This document shows, piece by piece, positions 42,971 to 50,764 of a DNA stretch of 64,000 nucleotides (its first letter is position 1; the number at the start of each line of letters is the position of its first letter). The DNA comes from Gammaproteobacteria bacterium (lineage in GTDB: Bacteria; Pseudomonadota; Gammaproteobacteria; GRL18), in contig JADGDG010000009.1 of NCBI GenBank assembly GCA_016744995.1, forward strand, positions 79,932 through 143,931. The letters run 5' to 3'. Made by a program: the position numbers and the translations under genes. A model generated the notes under the pieces. It ran no database searches. It worked only from the letters and a program-made list of their open reading frames with translations, and was not told where the DNA came from.

Positions 42971-43580
42971 ATTTTTCACACAAAAATGCATAGAACGTGG
43001 GTAAAATCTAAATAAGCTGGGTAGTGACTAAATGTTTATTTTTATATTTTTATATATATTTTTTTATTTTTTTTTGTAACTCTCATCAATCCTCGATTCG
43101 AGTTAGAAGTACTTTTAGAACCTTTTAAAATACCTATTGTACAAGGTGATGATTCATTTTTCTTTAATCTAGATTATAAATAATATATCTAAACTAACAT
43201 ATATTTAAACCATTTGACTGCATAGAAAAAGAGCAGGATACAAGCAATATTACGCACTCATATAAATCCTGTAATATTCATTAATGCAACTTAATGAATG
43301 TTATAAAATTGTTAAGTGAAAAGAGTTGAGCGTGTAGGTAATAACCTACACTGATGCCATTAATAAAAAATATCAGCATCAGGATTTAGAAAATATATTT
43401 TATTGGTTCTGGAAATAACTGCATTTCAGTAGCGAAATGAGATAGTGGTTAAAATTAGATTGGATAAGATTTATGCTGTAACGCTTTTATTGTATCTTAA
43501 GTTGAACTAAGTACTACATTGATGATCATAAAGAGGCAGCCCATTTGCCTGTAAACATCAATCAGTCCGTATCACCCTTT
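42971..43580. other. AT-rich hairpin-rich intergenic region
   Basis: No gene supported. Contents: a very T-rich tract (43037-43077); a 9-bp perfect inverted repeat ATTCATTAA/TTAATGAAT (43276-43299); GTGTAGGT-AATA-ACCTACAC (43332-43351); CTGATGC/GCATCAG (43351-43357, 43376-43382); and CATTTC/GAAATG near 43424-43440. Several stems in 170 bp could be an RNA element or stacked terminators after the phosphatase gene. Confidence 0.55.
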
Positions 43581-44120
43581 TTATACAAGTGTAAGGCAAA
43601 GAATATCATTATTGTTCACTGTCATCCGGTTCATATCCCTGATATCGCCAGTCTGGCTATAGGAAAGCAGGGCCCGTGTCCAGGCACCGTGACTGAATAG
43701 CAGCAGTCGCTCCTCCTGAGCGTACTTTTCAAGTAACTCAGTGATCCGTTGTTGAAGTGCGCGGATGGGTTCACCCAGGACTAGGCATTCTGGACTCTGC
43801 CACCAGGCTTCACCGAGTGCATTCCACATCTCTTGTCTAGGCTGGCCTTCGTAACAACCAAAATCAAGTTCATTCAATAATGGCTCGCGAATACAGGCTC
43901 TATCAGCATAGCCGTATGCCAGTGCGGTTTGGGCAGTTCTATTAAGGCTACTGCAGAGTACTCTGTCGACAGATCCGAACTCTCGAATCTTCTTCTGGTT
44001 CTCAGTGATCCGCAACAGTTGTTGCTGGTTTGGGGGCTCAATATCAATATCCAGACGCCCCTGTAACAGACCGCTATTATTATATTGGGTGGGCAGGTGG
44101 CGTATTACCAGTAACTTCAT
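43581..44120 (-). CDS. Histidine phosphatase / phosphoglycerate mutase-like protein
   Basis: A 179-residue protein with the N-terminal catalytic RH ('LLVIRHLPTQYNN'), 'GRLDIDIEP', 'VLCSSLNRTAQTAL', 'LNELDFGCYEG' and the C-terminal 'LLLFSHGAWTRAL'. The glycine of the usual RHG is replaced by Leu. The 'L.G..D..L' and 'E.DFG..EG' pattern is that of CobC/GpmB-like phosphatases. It is 28 bp downstream of the GAPDH gene in the same direction, so it probably works on a product of that operon, such as a phosphorylated three-carbon acid (inference). Confidence 0.85.
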   Translation of the reverse strand: MKLLVIRHLPTQYNNSGLLQGRLDIDIEPPNQQQLLRITENQKKIREFGSVDRVLCSSLNRTAQTALAYGYADRACIREPLLNELDFGCYEGQPRQEMWNALGEAWWQSPECLVLGEPIRALQQRITELLEKYAQEERLLLFSHGAWTRALLSYSQTGDIRDMNRMTVNNNDILCLTLV

Positions 44121-44148
44121 GACAGCGGCTTCGCTTTTAAGCTTACAT

Positions 44149-45150
44149 TCACATAAGCTGCGCTACTTTTTGAGCAAGCTCCATCATGCGATTCACATAA
44201 CCCCACTCATTATCGTACCAAACGTAAACCTTCACCTGCGTATCATTAATCACCATGGTTGAAGGGGCATCGATTATGGCCGAGCGAGCATCGTTGAGGT
44301 AATCAACAGAGACCAATGGCCGCTCTTCATAGCCCAGAATACCCTTCAATTCACCCTCAGATGCTTCACGGAAGTAGTCGTTTAGCTCTTCAGCGGTAAC
44401 CTTGCGCTCCGCCTCAAATACAAAGTCAACAAGGGAGGCGTTCAGTAGGGGTACCCTTACTGCATGACCATTGAGCTTGCCCTCCAGTTCTGGAAAAATT
44501 TTGGTGATTGCTTTGGCAGATCCCGTGGTAGTCGGTATCAGTGAGTTGCCGCAGGCACGGGTTCGGCGCAGATCTTTGTGACCCTTATCGACGATGGTCT
44601 GGGTGTTAGTTATATCGTGGATGGTTGTCATGCATCCATGTTTGATGCCTATTTTTTCGTGTATTACTTTGATCACAGGGGCAAGGCAATTAGTTGTACA
44701 GGAGGCGCCGGTGATCAAGTGATTTACCGACGGATCATATAGCTTGTCATTGATTCCGTAGACGATATTCAGTGCACCTTCGGTAGGGGCGGCGACAATA
44801 ACCTTTTTAACGCCCTGATCAAAATAGGCCTGTAGTTTCTCAGGTTGTTTATGGTGCTTTCCTGTTGCTTCGATGACAATATCGCAGTCAGACCAGTCAG
44901 CCCCTTCGATGGTTGGGGACTCACTGTGGATGATCTCCTGACCATCAATGTGCATGACGTTTCCCTCGGCACTACACTCTGGCCCCCAGGTGCCATGAAC
45001 CGAGTCAAACTTAAGCAGATGAGCTGAGCCAATGGCATTGCTCGAGATTTCATTAACCCGCACAAATTGCAACTCATCAACATCCCAACCAGCCCTCATT
45101 CCAAGCCGTCCCATTCTGCCAAAGCCATTGATGCCAATACGTTTACCCAT
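44149..45150 (-). CDS. Glyceraldehyde-3-phosphate dehydrogenase, ArsJ-associated type
   Basis: A 333-residue GAPDH: NAD site '[12 protein letters not shown]', catalytic Cys in '[10 protein letters not shown]' (about residue 150) and His in '[13 protein letters not shown]'. Text such as '[20 protein letters not shown]', '[12 protein letters not shown]' and '[14 protein letters not shown]' matches the GAPDH type encoded beside arsJ in ars operons. That type uses arsenate to make 1-arseno-3-phosphoglycerate, which ArsJ exports. No arsJ-like MFS gene occurs in this window. I start at 45150 (AAAAGG ribosome-binding site) rather than 45186. It sits between an enolase-like gene and a phosphatase gene. 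Confidence 0.88.
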   Translation of the reverse strand: MGKRIGINGFGRMGRLGMRAGWDVDELQFVRVNEISSNAIGSAHLLKFDSVHGTWGPECSAEGNVMHIDGQEIIHSESPTIEGADWSDCDIVIEATGKHHKQPEKLQAYFDQGVKKVIVAAPTEGALNIVYGINDKLYDPSVNHLITGASCTTNCLAPVIKVIHEKIGIKHGCMTTIHDITNTQTIVDKGHKDLRRTRACGNSLIPTTTGSAKAITKIFPELEGKLNGHAVRVPLLNASLVDFVFEAERKVTAEELNDYFREASEGELKGILGYEERPLVSVDYLNDARSAIIDAPSTMVINDTQVKVYVWYDNEWGYVNRMMELAQKVAQLM

Positions 45151-45265
45151 AGTTTTACCTTTTAATTTAATTATTTGAAGACCCAAGTGATACCAAAGGC
45201 ATTATTATAGTCGTCGCCATCACAATGGCATGAACCGCAGTGCTTCTCGTAGCTATGAAGCAGCC

Positions 45266-46468
45266 CTAGACAGGCGGGCACTCATCTCCTTCCGCGAGGC
45301 GGATGAGTTGATTGTACTTGGCAATTCGATCCCCCCGCCTTGGCCCACCAACTTTGATCAATTCTGCACCAACGGCCACTGCGAGGTCGGCCATGGCCGT
45401 ATCTTCCGTCTCCTTGGAGCGGTGAGATACGATCAGCTTCATGCCTGCCTTTCGTGCCGCAATTGCTGCATCCAGAGTGCCGCTGACCGTGCCGACCTGA
45501 TTCATCTTCAGCAGGATCCCAGACGCTAGCTCCGGATCAATATTCTTTACGTTGGTGGCAAATAGATCATCACCAACGATTATGGTTGAAGATGGTGCGT
45601 ATTCGGTCAATGCCCGCCACGGCGCAGCATCGTCCGGACCGAATGGATCCTCATAGAAGTAGAAATTATAATCGTCAAGGAAGCCTCGGTGAAAAGCTGC
45701 CAGTTCCTCACTGGTCATGATCTCATCACCAACCTTGTAGGTTCCATTACCCTGCTCAAGATGTTCTGCAGCAACATCCGTTCCGAGCATCACATGATCC
45801 GAAAGTCCAAGTCGCTCGATCGTGTTTGCCATGATATCGAACAGTTCACGTAGATTTGGCGATGTGGTCAACATGCCGCTAGAGGCCGAATAGCCCTCCA
45901 CCATCCCTTTGGATGTGACCATCTTTTCAATCTCGCCATAGACCCGAAGCGCTGTCTCTATATCGTCATGAATGCGATCATGTTGCGGGATGATCATCAG
46001 TTGCTGATAGGAAATGTGAGCGCCATGTTCACCGCCACTGAAGACATTGACCAGCGGGTGCGGCATCTTCGGTTCGAGATCCGACAGACCGACCAGCTGA
46101 TCCTTCAGTGAGCAACCACAAGAGCGGGCCTGGGCCCGACAATAAGCCAATGACAGTGCCAGTGCGATATCAGCCCCGACTTTGGCAAACTGACCGTCTT
46201 CGAAAAATAAGGCATCGAAATCCCGCTGGCTGTCAAAACTGCGTCCTTTCAGGTATTTCCTCAGCGCCACAATATTCGGTGCGTCTTTTTGCGAACCCAA
46301 TTGCTCCGAGGCGGTGAGATCGCGCTCACGGCGGCCGGGGATAATGGCCCGCGCTGCAGCACCGAAGCCGATGCTGCCATCCTCCAGGCGAAGGTTGGCC
46401 TCAAACGAACGCCCGCCCTGGGAATTCAAAATAGTTCTAACGGTGATGGTATCGACTCGATTCGTCAT
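45266..46468 (-). CDS. Divergent enolase-like protein
   Basis: A 400-residue enolase-superfamily barrel, about 30 residues shorter than enolase. Metal ligands and C-terminal catalytic residues are kept: Asp in 'LGTDVAAEHL', Glu in 'FYFYEDPFGP', Asp in 'IVGDDLFATN', the base Lys in 'LLKMNQVGT', 'VSHRSKETEDT', and Lys in 'LIKVGGPRRGDR'. The N-terminal signature SRGNPT reads SQGGRS, the mobile SGASTG loop is replaced by 'ARAIIPGRRE', and the acidic residue equivalent to E. coli Glu168 is Gln (about residue 156, 'SYQQLM'). It may not be an ordinary enolase. It is upstream of the GAPDH gene in the same operon. Confidence 0.85.
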   Translation of the reverse strand: MTNRVDTITVRTILNSQGGRSFEANLRLEDGSIGFGAAARAIIPGRRERDLTASEQLGSQKDAPNIVALRKYLKGRSFDSQRDFDALFFEDGQFAKVGADIALALSLAYCRAQARSCGCSLKDQLVGLSDLEPKMPHPLVNVFSGGEHGAHISYQQLMIIPQHDRIHDDIETALRVYGEIEKMVTSKGMVEGYSASSGMLTTSPNLRELFDIMANTIERLGLSDHVMLGTDVAAEHLEQGNGTYKVGDEIMTSEELAAFHRGFLDDYNFYFYEDPFGPDDAAPWRALTEYAPSSTIIVGDDLFATNVKNIDPELASGILLKMNQVGTVSGTLDAAIAARKAGMKLIVSHRSKETEDTAMADLAVAVGAELIKVGGPRRGDRIAKYNQLIRLAEGDECPPV

Positions 46469-46667
46469 CTTCGGTGTCCTGTATATTGTTATGTTGTGTC
46501 GGTTTATTCGAGCCGCCTTTTCCAGCTCAACCGAAGCCGATCCTTAAAAAGGATAAAGCTATAAAAGAGAGGTAGTTATAAGTTTTTTGGTCAATCTGTG
46601 TTTGGCGAACCTATGCTTGCTGAATCACAGATATCAGCTTGTCGCCTTGCAGTTCTAACGGTGTTTT

Positions 46668-48746
46668 TTAAGAAAGCAACTTTCGTTCATTTTCATATTC
46701 TTTCTTTTTATTATCTCTCAGTTGCTTTAAGGGCAGTAATGCCTGTGACATGCCATAGGTATTATTAACAAGAGATTGTACAACCAGTGCAACAAAAGGC
46801 GGTGCTCCCAGAAAGATGATACTGGTAAAGGACACCAGCACAACTGTAGTGTAGGAGGTAATGGTCATAATCAATTTACTTTTCAGGTTATGGGCAATTT
46901 CAAACAAAACATCCATCTCCTTCAAGTGTCCGTTCATCAGGATCACCTGAGCCACATCGGTGGCAATGGTACTTGCACCACTCAAAGAAATGGAGACATT
47001 GGCTTTTTTCATGGCAATAACATCATTGATTCCATCGCCAATAAAGCAAACTGTTTTACCTTCTTTCTGTAATTTTTCAATAATATTACTTTTATCTTCG
47101 GGGGAAACATTATGGAAGTAACCGTCCAGTTTCAGCATATTGGCCATCTGACGGGTAGGCTCCAGCTGATCACCTGACAGGATATACATATGTTTGATGC
47201 CACGCTTACGCAGACTTTTTATAACCTGTTTAACTTCAGGGCGTAACTGCGCCTGAATTTCAATAGCACCAACAATCTGACCTTCAATAACCACCATCAC
47301 CACAGAAAAACCATCGGCAATGGTTGCTTGCACATCATCTTTTATTTCATCTGGAATGGGAATGCCTGCCTTCTCCATAAAGGATAAGCTGCCCACCTGA
47401 GTGGTTTTACCATTAACGGTAGCAGTAACCCCCATGCCGACTTCATACCTGGAATCAGATAACGCAACATCCGGCAAAGTAAACTCTGACTCTTCGGCCT
47501 TTTCTATAATCGCTCTGGCTAATGGATGGCTTACTTTTTGTTCGGTTGCTGCCGCAAAGTATAAAATATCATCTTCAGTATAATCATTATCTGCACACAA
47601 GATGCGACTCACTGCATGCTCATCTTCAGTCAGGGTTCCGGTCTTGTCAAAGATGACTGTATCCACGTCCATTAATTGTTCAAGAACCCTGCCGTCTTTG
47701 ATCAGTATATTTTCCTCGGCAGCCAGAATGATATGAGTGAGTGTTTGCGCAGAGGCAGATAAACGGATGCCATTACCCGGGCTCATATTAAATACTGCTG
47801 TTGATACCGCCGCACCTTGCAGAGGGAACAACAGCACACCCAAACCAAGAATAGGTGCAGCAGCCTTATCAGCCCATGATTCACCTTTTAGCTGAATACC
47901 CGTTTTGAAATGGGAGGTACTCTGTAATACATTTTCTATCTTTGCAACCACTGTATTTTGGCCCGTTTGCGTGACCTCAATTTGGGCATAACCCGCAATT
48001 ACCACCGTAGAGGCTAACACCTTGTCTCCTTCAGCCTTTTCAACGGGTATGGATTCTCCAGTTAAGGCATGCTGATCAACTGTAACAGCTCCTTTAAGGA
48101 TAGTACCATCCAGCGGGATCAATTCTCCAGTATGCACAATAAGCACATCCTTGATTTTTACTTCTTCAATCGCTGTCTCAATTTCACTACCATCTCGTAA
48201 CAACCATACTGTACTGACCTTTTGATCAAATACCCCTTTTAGCATCTCTTCGGAATAGCCTTTGCTTTTTTGCACAACAACGGTTCCAAGATTTGAAACA
48301 AAGGTAAATATCGCAGTCACCAGAAAGTGTCCGGTTCCCAGAGTTCCTGTTACGACTAAACCATTTAACAGGTCATTTTTCAGTTTTCTTTCCTTGATTA
48401 CTGAGGTATAGGTGCGTTTATATATAGGAAGGCAAGCATAGACGGCCAGAGCCATACCGGGTAAGGTAAGAACAGGATAGGCACGGGAAGCAACCAGCAA
48501 GACGACAGAACCAATATTACTATTTAAAACGCGCATCGCCGCTATTTCTTCCTGGGTCTTTTCCTTTGCTTGATCGGTTTCTGTAATGATATTAACTTCG
48601 CCAATGTCATCCCCTGATGCAGCAAGTGATCCAGAGCCACTGCCCATCAAGGCATGGAGATGTCGCTTTTTCGACTTTTTTTTATTTTTATAATAGAGGT
48701 TAATACCAAGAAGGTTTCCACCAATTAAGAATAAAGCTTCGATCAC
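46668..48746 (-). CDS. P1B-like P-type ATPase lacking the CPx motif (copy 3)
   Basis: A 692-residue ATPase with 'LTGESIPVEKAEGD', DKTGTLT, HP ('KVSHPLARAII') and GDGINDVIAM. The helix at the CPx position reads 'VLLFPLQGAAVSTAV', with no cysteine, and no HMA domain is present; only a basic stretch ('KNKKKSKKRHLHALM') precedes the core. The start is GTG with an AAGGA ribosome-binding site. The gene is 200 bp upstream of the enolase-like gene and points the same way, so it could head the GAPDH operon and supply the export step there (inference). Confidence 0.9.
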   Translation of the reverse strand: MIEALFLIGGNLLGINLYYKNKKKSKKRHLHALMGSGSGSLAASGDDIGEVNIITETDQAKEKTQEEIAAMRVLNSNIGSVVLLVASRAYPVLTLPGMALAVYACLPIYKRTYTSVIKERKLKNDLLNGLVVTGTLGTGHFLVTAIFTFVSNLGTVVVQKSKGYSEEMLKGVFDQKVSTVWLLRDGSEIETAIEEVKIKDVLIVHTGELIPLDGTILKGAVTVDQHALTGESIPVEKAEGDKVLASTVVIAGYAQIEVTQTGQNTVVAKIENVLQSTSHFKTGIQLKGESWADKAAAPILGLGVLLFPLQGAAVSTAVFNMSPGNGIRLSASAQTLTHIILAAEENILIKDGRVLEQLMDVDTVIFDKTGTLTEDEHAVSRILCADNDYTEDDILYFAAATEQKVSHPLARAIIEKAEESEFTLPDVALSDSRYEVGMGVTATVNGKTTQVGSLSFMEKAGIPIPDEIKDDVQATIADGFSVVMVVIEGQIVGAIEIQAQLRPEVKQVIKSLRKRGIKHMYILSGDQLEPTRQMANMLKLDGYFHNVSPEDKSNIIEKLQKEGKTVCFIGDGINDVIAMKKANVSISLSGASTIATDVAQVILMNGHLKEMDVLFEIAHNLKSKLIMTITSYTTVVLVSFTSIIFLGAPPFVALVVQSLVNNTYGMSQALLPLKQLRDNKKKEYENERKLLS

Positions 48747-48857
48747 TTTGATTAAATCCTTCCAAATAATAAATTAGCTGAAGTCAGCACATAAAATAAA
48801 CAAAACGGCTCATAATTTAACATAAATTAATTATCAGGGGCTTAATATGTTAAACCG

Positions 48858-48877
48858 TATATAGAGTATACTATATA
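48858..48877 (-). promoter_or_regulatory. Candidate operator upstream of ATPase copy 3
   Basis: Inverted repeat TATATAG-AGTATA-CTATATA with perfect 7-bp arms, about 110 bp upstream of the GTG start. A related but less symmetric TATATA/TATATA pair lies upstream of ATPase copy 2 (about 18186-18207). Both are AT-rich dyads of the size ArsR-family proteins bind. Confidence 0.4.
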
Positions 48878-48982
48878 TATAAATAAAATTAACACGCTTT
48901 TAACCGATTTGCCAGCAAAAATAATTTACTTTTTTTAGTTTGGCAAGAAAAATAGGTGAAAAGCATTTTTTTACTTCAAGTT

Positions 48983-49028
48983 AAGCTGTGCAGGACTTAG
49001 AATACAAGCTGTACAGGACTTATAATAT
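48983..49028 (+). repeat. Tandem 23-bp direct repeat upstream of the flavoprotein gene
   Basis: Two adjacent copies of AAGCTGTGCAGGACTTAGAA(TAC), differing at four positions. The second contains TATAATAT, which could serve as a -10 element. A duplicated regulator-binding site for the gene at 49185 is plausible. The rest of 48747-49184 holds no gene. Confidence 0.6.
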
Positions 49029-49184
49029 TAAGAGCACCGATAATTGCTATCTGTTTGCAGACTTTATTATACCCAAGTTGGGAAAAATTTGGCTATTTAA
49101 ATAGACCAATAAATGATGAAGTTTCTACCCTGATCAGGTTCTCACAGAATATATGCTTTAATCAACTCAGGAGATAAAACTACT

Positions 49185-50465
49185 ATGAAACCACAAATTG
49201 TCGCTATTATTGGCGCTGGTCCCGTCGGTCTGGCAGCGGGTGCTCAGGCACTGGAGCGAGGATTAACACCTATTATCTTTGAACAGGGAGCAGAAGTAGC
49301 CCATGCCATTCGCCAGTGGCAGCATGTAAAAATGTTCTCTCCCTGGGAGTTTAATGTTGATACGGCAGCAGAAAAATTACTCAATGATACAGGCTGGGAC
49401 AGACCCGATAATGATGAGCTCCCTACTGGCAGAGAACTTATTGAGCGCTATATCAAGCCACTGGGAATTCAAACCATACTAAAGCAATATATCAAACTGT
49501 CAGCCAAAGTAACGGCCATCAGCCGGGTTGGTTTGGACAAGTTAATGACAGCGGGCAGGGAACAGGCAAAATTTGAAATTCGTTATACCCAGGATAACAA
49601 ACAGCAAGTTGCATTAGCTGATGCTGTCATTGATATTTCAGGCACCTGGTCTACGCCGAATCCAGCAGGCTCAAACGGGCTACCTGCCTTTGGAGAACCT
49701 GAAGCAGCAGAGCATATCAGCTATGTCATGCCTGATGTGCTGGGTGAGAAGCGGGCACAGTTTGCCAATAAACGAGTCGCTGTTTTAGGTGGTGGACACT
49801 CTGCAGTAGGAACTATTCTGGATCTTGTCACCTTAAAAGAAGAAGCTCCTGATACCAATATCACCTGGTTGGTCAGAGGTGAAGATACCGAGCGTTCCTT
49901 TGGTGGTGGTGATAATGATCAGATTGAAGCCCGAGGCGCACTGGGCACTAAATTCAAGCATTTGATTGAGGGTGGAAAAATAACAATAAAATCCGGCTTT
50001 TACCTATCGCATATTGCCCAGCAAACCGATGGATTAAAAATCAGCTCTGGTGCAGTCGAAGAAAATAAAAATGTGACGGTAGATGAACTCGTCGTTTCCA
50101 CTGGTTTCCGACCTGATTACTCCTTTGCCAGCGAACTACGCCTGGAACTGGATCCTGCAACAGAATGTCCACCCATACTCGCTCCTATGATTGATCCTAA
50201 TGTACATTCTTGCGGAACAGTACGTCCTCATGGTGCTCGTGAATTGGCTCAACCAGAGACAGGGTTCTATATAGCAGGCATGAAATCCTATGGGCGTGCT
50301 CCTACCTTTCTGATGATCACAGGATATGAACAGGTACGGTCGATTATTGCGGATATTGTCGGTGATAAAGAAGGGGCTGCACGGGTAGAACTGGTCTTAC
50401 CTGAAACAGGCGTATGCTCAGCGCCGTTAGATAATGAAGAGGACTGTTGTGAGCCCACATCATAA
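49185..50465 (+). CDS. FAD/NAD(P)-dependent oxidoreductase (flavin monooxygenase-like)
   Basis: A 426-residue two-dinucleotide-binding protein: the FAD motif 'GAGPVGLAAG' (residues about 11-20), a second nucleotide motif 'VLGGGHSAVGTIL' (about 205) and 'ELVVSTGFRPDYSF'. The C-terminus carries a cysteine cluster ('VCSAPLDNEEDCCEPTS') that could bind a metalloid or metal. Such flavoproteins occur in ars clusters (ArsO-like), but this assignment is by context only. It is convergent with aioA, with a terminator between. Confidence 0.8.
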   Translation: MKPQIVAIIGAGPVGLAAGAQALERGLTPIIFEQGAEVAHAIRQWQHVKMFSPWEFNVDTAAEKLLNDTGWDRPDNDELPTGRELIERYIKPLGIQTILKQYIKLSAKVTAISRVGLDKLMTAGREQAKFEIRYTQDNKQQVALADAVIDISGTWSTPNPAGSNGLPAFGEPEAAEHISYVMPDVLGEKRAQFANKRVAVLGGGHSAVGTILDLVTLKEEAPDTNITWLVRGEDTERSFGGGDNDQIEARGALGTKFKHLIEGGKITIKSGFYLSHIAQQTDGLKISSGAVEENKNVTVDELVVSTGFRPDYSFASELRLELDPATECPPILAPMIDPNVHSCGTVRPHGARELAQPETGFYIAGMKSYGRAPTFLMITGYEQVRSIIADIVGDKEGAARVELVLPETGVCSAPLDNEEDCCEPTS

Positions 50466-50764
50466 CAAACTGAGGCAAACAAAACTGCTTGCTGCTGTGA
50501 TTAGATAATAATAAGGCTGATATTAATTTGTGAAAAAATAATCCCCCTTACAAGTAGGCGGGGTAAGGGGTAATTAGCCAAGACATTGCTAAATAAAGGG
50601 TATGTTTTATAACTATCACAATTAGTTTGGATCCCGAAAAACTTTACTCTGAAAGGGGCACCTTTTGTCTTAATTTTAATTCTTGTAATAAGTAGTGCAT
50701 AAACAAGATCTACACATTATTTATTACAAGGAGCTATTCCCCCATGAAGCAGAATAGATGCTGC
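50466..50764. other. Intergenic region between flavoprotein and aioA
   Basis: No gene supported. It contains the minus-strand terminator at 50530-50570. A 24-codon plus-strand frame at 50744 has a CAAGGAG ribosome-binding site but runs into aioA antisense, and I do not call it. Confidence 0.6.
50530..50570 (-). terminator. Rho-independent terminator of aioBA
   Basis: Stem GTAAGGGG (50563-50570)/CCCCTTAC (50544-50551) with an 11-nt loop, followed on the minus strand by ATTATTTTTTC. It is about 195 bp after the aioA stop. Confidence 0.7.
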
